NCBI RefSeq assembly: GCF_001953885.1
Contig: NZ_MQUS01000052.1
Location: forward strand, 1-42,715
Origin: Streptomyces sp. IMTB 2501
Lineage (GTDB): Bacteria > Actinomycetota > Actinomycetes > Streptomycetales > Streptomycetaceae
Length of the DNA: 42,715 nt
Reading direction: 5' to 3'
The translations under genes were made by a program, and so were the position numbers. Under the pieces are notes generated by a model, which saw only the letters and a program-made list of their open reading frames with translations, was not told the origin of the DNA and did no database searches. Of the stretch, positions 14,867 to 21,814 are shown one piece after another. Positions within the stretch are counted from its first letter, which is position 1. The number at the start of each line of letters is the position of its first letter.

Positions 14867-16072
14867 CTACGCGCCGGGAGATACGACGACCACCTCGAAG
14901 GACTCGGGGGCCCGCGCCGCCGCCTGCCCGATGGACAGGTGCTGCTGGATCACGCACTCGCGCACCCAGTCCACCAGGTACTGGTCGGTGACGGTGCCCG
15001 CGCCCACCCGGATCTCCAGGCGCAGGCGCTCGGTCGGGCTGCCCCGGTCGAGGAGTTTCACCTCGACGTCGTCGACCTCGGGCAACCCCCTGACCAGGGC
15101 GGAGAGTTCGGACCGTGAGAGCTGGAAGCTCTGGAAGGCGATGATGTCCCCCGCGTAGTCACGCAGGCGCAGGGCCGGGCGGGGCTCGCCGCACGCGCAC
15201 CGCGTGAACTCGCCGTGCACGCCGGTGCGGTACCGGAGCACCGGGGCGACCAGCTGCTCGTGGAGGGTGGACACCACGATCTCGCCCTCGTGCAGCTCCA
15301 CATGCTGGAACGGCAGCGGGTGGAAGGTCTCGTGGTCGCACGCGGGGCCGCTGTGGCCGATCACCCAGGCCTCGATCGAGGCGTAGAGGCACCACACCCC
15401 GGCGTCGGGCAGCAGGCGCCGCACGAGGTCGGTGGCGCCGCGCTCCGGCGTGGAGTCCGTGCAGATGACGGTGCGCACCCAGGGCAGGGTGCGGCCGGCG
15501 CCCGCGCAGTACTGCAGCAGCGAGCGGATCATCGCCCAGTCCGCGACGATCGCGGTGCCCCGGCACTTCTCGAAGAGCCCGATCCAGCGGGCGAAGTCCT
15601 GTTCCCGTACGCCCTGGAAGGGGATCACGGACGCGCCGGACAGCGTCGCGAGCGCGTTGCTCAGGTCGTACGCGGGGCAGAGCTTGCTGCCCATGCACAG
15701 GTTGATGAGGACGTCGTCGGCGGCGAGGGGCCGCCACTCGGCGAGGATGTCGGCGGCGAACAGGCCGTGCGGGACGAGCGTCGCCGTCGGGTTGTCGAGG
15801 CGTCCGCCGCCCACGTACAGGGAGTTGTTGCCCTCCTGCAGGAAGCCGTCCTTGGCGCGGTCCCAGATGGCCGCGCGGAACTCCTCGCGGGACAGCAGGG
15901 GAATGTCGGCCAGGTCGGGGCTGGGCACGTCCTGGAGCTTCTCGTACTTGTCGCGCAGCATCTGGAACGTGCGCGCGTGGTCAAGGGCCTGGCGCAGCTG
16001 CCGTCCGTCCGGTGCCGGCGCCTGTATGACTGATTCGCGATTCACCCGGCATGCCCCCATTTCCTGCTTCAT
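14867..16072 (-). CDS. Phenylacetate-CoA-ligase-like (ANL) protein with degenerate motifs
   Basis: This protein of about 401 residues has a PaaK-like layout: LRDKYEKLQDVPSPDLADIPLLSREEFRAA at the N-terminus, LYASIEAWVIG where the ANL core has LYGxTE, and RYRTGVHGEFTRCACGEPRPALRLRDYAGD near the hinge. Two core features are altered. The phosphate-binding SSGTTGxPK loop is replaced by LYVGGGRLDNPTATLVPHG, and RTGD reads RTGV. The C-terminal domain with its catalytic Lys is not obvious. It may bind an acyl or aryl substrate without classical adenylation, or be a diverged ligase. The start is ATG 16072 (weak site); ATG 16060 and GTG 16045 (behind GGGGG) are alternatives. It lies downstream of the malic enzyme on the same strand. 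Confidence 0.72.
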   Translation of the reverse strand: MKQEMGACRVNRESVIQAPAPDGRQLRQALDHARTFQMLRDKYEKLQDVPSPDLADIPLLSREEFRAAIWDRAKDGFLQEGNNSLYVGGGRLDNPTATLVPHGLFAADILAEWRPLAADDVLINLCMGSKLCPAYDLSNALATLSGASVIPFQGVREQDFARWIGLFEKCRGTAIVADWAMIRSLLQYCAGAGRTLPWVRTVICTDSTPERGATDLVRRLLPDAGVWCLYASIEAWVIGHSGPACDHETFHPLPFQHVELHEGEIVVSTLHEQLVAPVLRYRTGVHGEFTRCACGEPRPALRLRDYAGDIIAFQSFQLSRSELSALVRGLPEVDDVEVKLLDRGSPTERLRLEIRVGAGTVTDQYLVDWVRECVIQQHLSIGQAAARAPESFEVVVVSPGA

Positions 16073-16119
16073 GCGGTTGTGATCGTTGAGCACGTGGTCG
16101 TCGTGCGGCCACCGAGGCG

Positions 16120-16149
16120 TCTGCCGTACTGGTGTCTGCCGTACCGGTG
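16120..16149. repeat. 15-bp tandem repeat upstream of the CoA-ligase-like gene
   Basis: Two copies of TCTGCCGTAC(T/C)GGTG lie head to tail, differing at one base. They are 48-77 bp before the ATG at 16072, within the 216-bp gap to the malic enzyme gene. This could be a protein-binding direct repeat or simple slippage. Confidence 0.5.
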
Positions 16150-16173
16150 GCTCGAACCCCATCTACCATATGC

Positions 16174-16189
16174 CGGAAAACCTCTTCCG
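16174..16189. promoter_or_regulatory. Candidate regulatory dyad CGGAA-N6-TTCCG
   Basis: CGGAAAACCTCTTCCG lies about 105 bp before the CoA-ligase-like start. It shares the words CGGAAAACC and TTCCGTA with the dyad in the lysR promoter region (11011-11035, reverse strand), though in swapped order. It may be a second LysR site; evidence is weak. Confidence 0.3.
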
Positions 16190-16288
16190 TATTTCAGAAT
16201 CTACATGCCGATGGCCCCCGTTCGCGGTGACGGGGGCCACGTGCGGTGCGCTACGGCTCGGGCGGTGGGAGCACTCCACGCCGTACGT

Positions 16289-17494
16289 TCAGCGGCGTGC
16301 CACTCCCTCGGCGCGGGCCGCGGCGGCGACCGCCGCGGTCACGGCGGGGGCCACGCGCCCGTCGAACGGCGACGGGATGACGTGGTCGGGGCGCAGCTCG
16401 CCCGCGATCACCTCGGCGAGGGCGCGGGCCGCCGCGATCTTCATGCCCTCGGTGATGCGTGCGGCGTGCACCTGGAGGGCGCCGGCGAAGATGCCGGGGA
16501 AGGCCAGCACGTTGTTGATCTGGTTGGGGAAGTCGGAGCGTCCCGTCGCGACGACCGCGGCGTACCTGTGGGCGACGTCCGGGTGCACCTCGGGGTCCGG
16601 GTTGGCCATGGCGAAGACGAACGCGCCCTCGGCCATCGACGCGACGGCCGCCTCCGGGACCGTCCCGCCGGAGACGCCGATGAACACGTCCGCGCCCGCG
16701 AGCGCGCTCTCCAGCGAGCCGCTCAGGCCCGCCTTGTTGGTGCTCTCGGCCAGCTCCCGCTTGACCGGCGTCAGATCGGCACGGTCACGGCTCACGACGC
16801 CCCTGCGGTCCGCCACGGCCACGTCCCCGATTCCGGCGCCCACCAGGATCTTCGCGATGGCGACACCGGCCGCGCCGGCGCCCGAGATCACCGCGCGCAG
16901 CTCGCCCGGCGTCCGGCAGGTCAGCCGCGCGGCGTTCCACAGCGCGGCGAGCGTCACGACGGCGGTGCCGTGCTGGTCGTCGTGGAAGACGGGGATGTCG
17001 AGCCGCTCCTGGAGCCGGCGCTCGATCTCGAAGCAGCGGGGCGCCGCGATGTCCTCCAGGTTCACCCCGCCGAACGACGGCGCGAGCCGCACCACCGTCT
17101 CGACGATCTCGTCCACGTCCGTGCAGTCCAGCGCGATCGGTACCGCGTCCACGCCGCCGAACTGCTTGAACAGGATGGCCTTGCCCTCCATGACGGGCAG
17201 CGAGGCCCGCGGGCCGATGTCCCCGAGCCCGAGTACCGCCGTGCCGTCGGTGACGACGGCCACGGTGTTCGACGTCCATGTGAACTCCCGTGCCAGTTCC
17301 GGCTCCTCGGCGATCGCCGTGCACACGCGCGCGACACCCGGTGTGTACGCCAGGGACAGGTCGTCCTTGTCGCGGACCGGCACGGTGGCCCGCACGGCGA
17401 GCTTGCCGCCGCGGTGCAGGGCGAAGACGGGGTCGAGGGCGAGGGACTCGGTCACGGCGTCCGGGCCGGCCGGGCGGGCGGTCTCTGTGGTCAT
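16289..17494 (-). CDS. NAD(P)-dependent malic enzyme
   Basis: This 401-residue malate oxidoreductase (decarboxylating) starts at ATG 17494 behind GGAAAGG. It converts malate to pyruvate and CO2 with reduction of NAD(P). Key segments are SLAYTPGVA (Tyr50), GLGDIGP (89-94), MEGKAILFK (Lys105), FEIE (155-158), HDDQHGTA (Asp172, Asp173; metal and catalysis), the Rossmann motif GAGAAG (205-210), FAMANPDPE and FPNQINN. All expected residues are present, so it should be active. A malic enzyme inside a biosynthetic cluster suggests a dedicated supply of pyruvate/acetyl units or NAD(P)H. The coenzyme preference cannot be read reliably. The gap to the upstream MDR gene holds a terminator and a 13-bp direct repeat. 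Confidence 0.94.
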   Translation of the reverse strand: MTTETARPAGPDAVTESLALDPVFALHRGGKLAVRATVPVRDKDDLSLAYTPGVARVCTAIAEEPELAREFTWTSNTVAVVTDGTAVLGLGDIGPRASLPVMEGKAILFKQFGGVDAVPIALDCTDVDEIVETVVRLAPSFGGVNLEDIAAPRCFEIERRLQERLDIPVFHDDQHGTAVVTLAALWNAARLTCRTPGELRAVISGAGAAGVAIAKILVGAGIGDVAVADRRGVVSRDRADLTPVKRELAESTNKAGLSGSLESALAGADVFIGVSGGTVPEAAVASMAEGAFVFAMANPDPEVHPDVAHRYAAVVATGRSDFPNQINNVLAFPGIFAGALQVHAARITEGMKIAAARALAEVIAGELRPDHVIPSPFDGRVAPAVTAAVAAAARAEGVARR

Positions 17495-17517
17495 GGCTGG
17501 GGCCTTTCCAGGGCGAG

Positions 17518-17543
17518 GTACGGATTCTGCGTACGGATTGGGG
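17518..17543. repeat. Direct repeat upstream of the malic enzyme gene
   Basis: GTACGGATT occurs twice at a 13-bp period (17518-17526 and 17531-17539), 24-45 bp before the malic enzyme ATG on the reverse strand. The position fits promoter or activator sites; unproven. Confidence 0.4.
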
Positions 17544-17587
17544 GAGTTCGGAGTTTCAAGGTGGGCTCGCGCACTCGCGTGCCGGTG

Positions 17588-17656
17588 GGGACGCTCCGAC
17601 GCGCCGAGGGGGAGCCGTGGCGGCGGCTCCCCCTCGGTGCGGGGCCCGAGCGTCCC
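17588..17656. terminator. Nested hairpin terminator after the MDR gene
   Basis: The inner perfect 14-bp stem (17604-17617 with 17624-17637, loop TGGCGG) is framed by an outer 9-bp stem (17588-17596 with 17648-17656). It lies 25 nt downstream of the MDR stop on the reverse strand, separating it from the malic enzyme unit. Confidence 0.85.
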
Positions 17657-17680
17657 GAAGGGACTGTGGGCGGGCCGGGT

Positions 17681-18595
17681 TCAGCCGATGCCGATGGTGA
17701 GGACGGCCTTGCCGGACACCTCGCGGTCGCGCACGGCGGTCAGTGCCTCGTTGACGTGCTCCCAGTCCTTCTCGTACGAGATCTCGACCGTGAGCCGGCC
17801 GTCGGCGACGAGCCGGGCGAGCGCGGCGAGGTCCGCGCCGACGGGCGCGCCGGTGACGAACACGAAGTGGCGCAGGACGGCCTGCTCGTGTCCGCCGAAG
17901 AACTGGAAGAAGCTGACCGGAGTGGGCTCGCCGGACGAGTTGCCGTAGGTGTAGACGGTGCCGCCGGGGCCGACCAGGCCGAGGGCCCGCGACAGCGTCT
18001 CGCCGCCCGCCGCCTCGTAGACGACGTCGAAGGGGCCGTCGGCGGTGGCGACGTCGGTGACGACGGACGCGGCGCCGAGCCGGTCGAGCCCCTTGGCGCG
18101 CTCGGCGTTCCGGGCGACGGCGGTCACCTCGGCGCCCGCCGCCCTGGCCAGCTGCACCAGGAACCGGCCGACGCCGCCGGCCGCGCCGGTCACCAGGACC
18201 GTGCGGCCGAGCAGGCTGCCCGCCTCGCGGACCAGGCGCAGCGCGGTCAGGGCGGCGACCGGGAGCGTGGCGGCCTGGGCGAAGCTCACCGCGTCGGGCA
18301 GTACGGCGACGGCCTCGGCGGGTACGGCGATCTGCTCGGCCCAGCTGCCGTCGGCGAGCGACAGGGCCACGACGCGCTGACCCTTGGTGAAGCCTTCGGC
18401 GGTCTCGGCGACCACTCCGGCGACGTCCCAGCCGGGACGCCAGCCCTCGTCGTTCCCGGGCAGGTTGAGTATCTCGCCCCGGTTGACCGAGACGGCCCTG
18501 ACGTCGATGAGGACCTCGCCGGCGGCGGCGACGGGCGCGGGCACGTCACGGAAGGCGACGTTGCCGGTGGCGGGGGTGTTCACGATGGCACGCAT
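17681..18595 (-). CDS. Zinc-free quinone-oxidoreductase-like MDR dehydrogenase
   Basis: This 304-residue medium-chain dehydrogenase/reductase of the QOR family starts at ATG 18595 with GAAGGA about 12 bases upstream. The GroES-like half holds VSVNRGEILN and the NADPH motif GAAGGVG is at 137-143 (TVLVTGAAGGVGRFLVQLA). The catalytic and structural zinc ligands are absent, as expected for NADPH:quinone or enone reductases. It is short for the family (usually about 320). It likely reduces an alpha,beta-unsaturated carbonyl or quinone-like intermediate. It lies 100 bp downstream of the beta-hydroxyacid dehydrogenase with a hairpin in between, so it is probably its own transcript. Confidence 0.88.
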   Translation of the reverse strand: MRAIVNTPATGNVAFRDVPAPVAAAGEVLIDVRAVSVNRGEILNLPGNDEGWRPGWDVAGVVAETAEGFTKGQRVVALSLADGSWAEQIAVPAEAVAVLPDAVSFAQAATLPVAALTALRLVREAGSLLGRTVLVTGAAGGVGRFLVQLARAAGAEVTAVARNAERAKGLDRLGAASVVTDVATADGPFDVVYEAAGGETLSRALGLVGPGGTVYTYGNSSGEPTPVSFFQFFGGHEQAVLRHFVFVTGAPVGADLAALARLVADGRLTVEISYEKDWEHVNEALTAVRDREVSGKAVLTIGIG

Positions 18596-18657
18596 GAAAG
18601 ATGTGAGTCCTTCTGTTCGGGTGTCTTCTCTGGCTGAGCTGGTCGTCCGGTGGCGGA

Positions 18658-18678
18658 GCCGGCCGTCTCGCGGCCGGC
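18658..18678. terminator. Hairpin after the beta-hydroxyacid dehydrogenase gene
   Basis: An 8-bp perfect stem (GCCGGCCG 18658-18665 with 18671-18678) with a 5-nt loop starts 17 nt past the stop at 18696 on the reverse strand. Confidence 0.6.
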
Positions 18679-18695
18679 CGTCACCCGGGCCGGCG

Positions 18696-19580
18696 TCACC
18701 CGGGCTGGTTCTGCGGGAAACTCACCAGGTACGTCGCCGCCAGGTCCTTGTCGCCGTGCCCCTGTTCGACGGCGCGCGCGAAGCGGGCCGCGACGGCCTC
18801 GGCCATGTCGAGGCGCACCCCGGCGGCGGCCGCGTCGTCGAGGATCAGGCGGGCGTCCTTGGCGGCCGTGGCGAGTCCGAAGCTGGGCGTGTAGTCGCCG
18901 CTGAGGATCGCCGCCGACTTGCCCTGCAGATAGCCGCTGTCCAGGCCGCCGCCCGCGATGGTCTCGGTGAAGACCCGCTTCTCCAGGCCGAGCGCCTCGG
19001 CGAGCGCGAGGGCCTCCGCGGCGCCGGTGACGGTGGCGAGCACCCAGGAGTTGACGACCAGCTTGAGCCGGGTGGCGGTGGCCCGGCCCGCGTTGTCGTC
19101 GAGCCAGATCGTGCGCGCGGCGATGGCATCGAGGGCGGGTGCCGCCTGCGCGCGGGCCTTGTCCGAGCCCGCCGCGAACACCAGGAGCTGACCGGCCTCG
19201 GCGGGCTGCCGGGTGCCGAGCACGGGCGCGTCGACCAGGTCGAGGCCGTGCCCCGTGGCGAAACGGGTGATCTCCGGGGCGGCGGCGAGACCGACGGTGG
19301 AGGTCTGCAGCCAGACCTGACCGTCCTCAAGTCCCGCCTGCGCCGCGCCGATCGTGTCGAGGACGGCGGGCCCGTCGGTGAGCATCGTGATGACGACACC
19401 GGCGCCGCGCACCGCGTCGGCCGCGGTGTCCGTGACGGTGACGCCGTGCGCCGCGAGCGGTTCGGCCTTGACGCGGGTGCGGTTCCACGCCCTCACGTCC
19501 AGTCCGGCACGCCGAAGGCTGTGCGCCATCCCCGTGCCCATGATTCCCGTGCCGAGTACCGCGACAGTCGTCGAGTTCAC
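18696..19580 (-). CDS. Beta-hydroxyacid dehydrogenase / 6PGDH-like NAD(P)-binding oxidoreductase
   Basis: This 294-residue protein starts at GTG 19580, overlapping the stop of the ABM gene (GTGA), so the two are coupled. The Rossmann motif is GTGIMGTGM (10-18). The family's substrate and catalytic elements are present in altered form: DAPVLGTRQPAEAG replaces the usual DAPVSGG, and RLKLVVN carries catalytic Lys173 and Asn177. The C-terminal helical domain ends KDLAATYLVSF. Members oxidise or reduce 3-hydroxy acids or imines, so the changed DAPVSGG loop suggests an unusual substrate. The frame stays open upstream through the ABM gene without family similarity. Confidence 0.88.
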   Translation of the reverse strand: MNSTTVAVLGTGIMGTGMAHSLRRAGLDVRAWNRTRVKAEPLAAHGVTVTDTAADAVRGAGVVITMLTDGPAVLDTIGAAQAGLEDGQVWLQTSTVGLAAAPEITRFATGHGLDLVDAPVLGTRQPAEAGQLLVFAAGSDKARAQAAPALDAIAARTIWLDDNAGRATATRLKLVVNSWVLATVTGAAEALALAEALGLEKRVFTETIAGGGLDSGYLQGKSAAILSGDYTPSFGLATAAKDARLILDDAAAAGVRLDMAEAVAARFARAVEQGHGDKDLAATYLVSFPQNQPG

Positions 19581-19906
19581 AGCACGCCCTTCGTCGATGT
19601 GCCCTCGCTGAGCTGGGCGTAGACGCGGATGTCGAGCGGCTCCGCGAGCAGGTCGCCGATCCGCTCGGCGAGCTGCTTGATGTGCTCGGTGGCCAGGTGC
19701 TGTTCGAGGGCCTCGGCGCTCGTCCAGCGCTCGATGGCGACGAACAGGTCCGGGTCGTCGATGCCCTGGTGCATCGAGTAGTGGATGCTGCCCGCCTCCT
19801 CGTGGGTGGGCGCGACGACCGACCGCAGCAGCTTCGCCACCTGGTCGCGGTGGCCGGGCCTGGCCACCGCGCGGCCTACGACCGTCACTTCGCCTGCGTT
19901 GCTCAT
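19577..19906 (-). CDS. ABM-domain (antibiotic biosynthesis monooxygenase) protein
   Basis: This 109-residue cytoplasmic protein starts at ATG 19906 behind GGAGGAC. It is one ABM/dimeric alpha-beta barrel domain: VTVVGRAVARPGHRDQVAKLLRSVVAPTHEEAGSIHYSMHQGIDDPDLFVAIERWTSAEALEQHLAT in outline. Members include cofactor-free quinone-forming monooxygenases such as ActVA-Orf6 and also signalling-related LsrG-like enzymes. It has close dimer-forming features but no cofactor motif. It is coupled to the beta-hydroxyacid dehydrogenase by a GTGA overlap. An AT-richer 128-bp gap upstream probably contains its promoter. Confidence 0.88.
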   Translation of the reverse strand: MSNAGEVTVVGRAVARPGHRDQVAKLLRSVVAPTHEEAGSIHYSMHQGIDDPDLFVAIERWTSAEALEQHLATEHIKQLAERIGDLLAEPLDIRVYAQLSEGTSTKGVL

Positions 19907-20034
19907 GATGCGTGTCCTCCAACGGAACTGACGAATCAGGAAATTGATGCCTCGAAGACTTGGCAACATCTCAGAGATCTGGTTATTCCTCAGGGTCTTG
20001 CTGGTGCTTGGACAACTTAGCAATGTTCGATGTC

Positions 20035-21717
20035 TTACACCTCGGTTGCGGCATGCCCGGCGGCCGGGCGCCGCGCCCCGAAGAGATGCGCGAGCTCGTC
20101 CTCCAGGCGCTCCAGGTCCCCGGCGTGGCCGTGCGCCTGGATGTGCCCGTCGGGCCGCACCAGGAAGTAGCCGGCCCTGCCGCACAGGCCGTGGGCGGAC
20201 AGTGCCCGGTGCGGCACGGCGAGGTGCCGCAGCTGGGGGAAGCCGTCCGCGATGTGCCCGCTCTGGACCAGGAGTTCGGCGCTCGCGGCACCCCGGTCGG
20301 AGCCGACGAGATGCCACCGGGACGGGTCCGTGCCCGGTCCCGCGAGCCCGTACGGCACGGCGACGGCGCGCGGGAACACGGCGCCCACGCCCACCCGGCC
20401 GGGGACCTTCCCCGTGCAGCGGCACGAGGTGAGGCGGGCCGGCACCTGGCTGGGGCGCACGGCCGGGTAGGCGAGCCGGCGGCCCGCCATGACCGGACCG
20501 TACAGCCGCTCCACCAGGCCCGAGCGGTCGCCGATCCGGAACGCGGCGTCCCGCAGCCGGGTGCGCAGCGCGCCGTCGGCCATCCAGGCGCGGGTCTGCA
20601 CGTCGGTGTCGCGGACCACCCTGCGGGCGATGGCCTGCCGTTCGCCCGCGTACCCGGCGACGACGTCGGCGCTCAGCTCGCCCCTGAGGTAACCGGCGAT
20701 CTTCCAGGCCAGGTTGTGCGCGTCCTGCAGTCCGGTGTTGAGGCCCTGGCCGCCCGCCGGGCTGTGCACATGCGCGGCGTCGCCCACCAGGAAGACGCGC
20801 CCGAGCGAGAAGTCCGCGGCGTGCCGGGCGTGCACGCGGAAGACGGACCGCCACACGACGGGCTCCGCGATGCGCACCCCGCGCGGGCCGCGCCGGTCGA
20901 CGATGTCCTGCATCAGCGGCACCGACACCTCCTGGCCGGGCGGTAGCGACGAGAAGAACCGGAAGATCCCGTCGGGCAGCGCGACGATCACCAGGGCGCC
21001 CTTCGCGGACTGGTAGTACAGCGCCCGGTCGGCCGGAAGACGTCCCTCGACGGGCGCGTCGACCAGGGCGAACGCGGTCTCGTAGGTGCTGCCGGTGAAG
21101 CCGGTGCCGAGCTGCGCCCGGACCGTGCTGCCGGCGCCGTCGGCGCCGATGACGAACGGCGCGCGGAATCGCTCCAGTCGGCCGTCCGCGTGCTCCAGGA
21201 CGGCGGTGGTCGGTGCGGCGCCGTCGATGCGCCCGGAGAAGTCGACGCCTTCGAGGGCGAGCAGCCGGACGCCGTGCTCGACCTTGCCGCCCGCCGCGTG
21301 CAGACCCGTGCGCAGGATCCGCTCGGTCTCGTTCTGCGGCAGGCACAGCGGCGTGAGGTCCTCGGCGAAGTCGAACGCGGCGAGCGGCCGGCGCTCGGAG
21401 AAGTAGCTGAACCCCCTGATCGGCACGGCGGCCTCGCGCGTGGCCGCCAGGAGGCCCAGGTCGTCGAACAGGTCGAGGGTGCGCGGCCAGAGCAGCAGCG
21501 CCTTGGGGAACGACGCGGTGTCCGGGGCGCGTTCCACGATGCGCACGCGGACCCCGCGACGGAGCAGCTCGGTCGCCGCGAGCATGCCGGTGGGGCCGCC
21601 GCCGACGACGAGGACGTCACAGTCACCCGCCGTCGCGGGCAGGCGTGCCGGCCCGCCGGCCGGACCATCGGCGGGACCGTCAGCCGGACTATCAGACTTC
21701 TGATGAGAAACAGTCAT
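20035..21717 (-). CDS. PHBH-type (group A) FAD-dependent aromatic monooxygenase
   Basis: This 560-residue flavoprotein hydroxylase starts at ATG 21717 behind AGGAGGTGCAG. A Ser/Pro/Gly-rich leader with three GPADGP-like repeats precedes the FAD motif GGGPTG (39-44). The DG motif is GADGAGS (191-197) and the GD motif VGDAAHVHSPAGGQGLNTG begins at 311. The C-terminal thioredoxin-like domain ends VLVRPDGHIQAHG-like (YFLVRPDGH). This is the layout of polyketide and rifampicin monooxygenases and of phenol hydroxylases. It is read away from the exporter gene, an arrangement common for a tailoring or resistance enzyme and its pump. A MarR-type dyad lies in the 97-bp shared promoter. Confidence 0.93.
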   Translation of the reverse strand: MTVSHQKSDSPADGPADGPAGGPARLPATAGDCDVLVVGGGPTGMLAATELLRRGVRVRIVERAPDTASFPKALLLWPRTLDLFDDLGLLAATREAAVPIRGFSYFSERRPLAAFDFAEDLTPLCLPQNETERILRTGLHAAGGKVEHGVRLLALEGVDFSGRIDGAAPTTAVLEHADGRLERFRAPFVIGADGAGSTVRAQLGTGFTGSTYETAFALVDAPVEGRLPADRALYYQSAKGALVIVALPDGIFRFFSSLPPGQEVSVPLMQDIVDRRGPRGVRIAEPVVWRSVFRVHARHAADFSLGRVFLVGDAAHVHSPAGGQGLNTGLQDAHNLAWKIAGYLRGELSADVVAGYAGERQAIARRVVRDTDVQTRAWMADGALRTRLRDAAFRIGDRSGLVERLYGPVMAGRRLAYPAVRPSQVPARLTSCRCTGKVPGRVGVGAVFPRAVAVPYGLAGPGTDPSRWHLVGSDRGAASAELLVQSGHIADGFPQLRHLAVPHRALSAHGLCGRAGYFLVRPDGHIQAHGHAGDLERLEDELAHLFGARRPAAGHAATEV

Positions 21718-21748
21718 CTGCACCTCCTCCAGTGAGTGCTTGACGCCA

Positions 21749-21768
21749 ACCATCAGAGACCTTATGGT
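21749..21768. promoter_or_regulatory. Candidate MarR operator at the monooxygenase/exporter divergent promoter
   Basis: ACCATCAGAGACCTTATGGT has 8-bp half-sites ACCATCAG and ACCATAAG (opposite strand) around a 4-bp spacer. A related site, ACCATAAG-N4-CTGAGGGG, lies at 31377-31396 before marR; 14 of 16 half-site bases agree when compared on the reverse strand. Shared sites at both loci point to the cluster's MarR protein. Confidence 0.6.
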
Positions 21769-21814
21769 CCTCAACGTCAAGAGATCGGTCATCAATCGAA
21801 CAAGGGGGTGCGGG

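Noticed and set aside
12381..14957. Long open frame of 858 codons on the reverse strand across the SDR and monooxygenase genes
   Set aside because: It is the antisense shadow of GC-rich coding DNA: composition is Arg/Gly/Pro/His-rich with no domain, and the forward-strand SDR and flavoprotein motifs are unmistakable.
16150..16162. tRNA T-loop-like GGCTCGAACCCC
   Set aside because: No acceptor, D-arm or anticodon stem could be paired around it; chance match.
16079..18637. Long open frame of 852 codons on the forward strand opposite the malic enzyme and MDR genes
   Set aside because: Antisense shadow; the reverse strand encodes complete enzyme motifs and ribosome sites.
19907..20034. AT-richer gap with CATCTCAGAGATCTGG, loosely like the MarR dyad
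   Set aside because: Only a short shared word (TCAGAGA) and no matching half-sites; too weak to call an operator.
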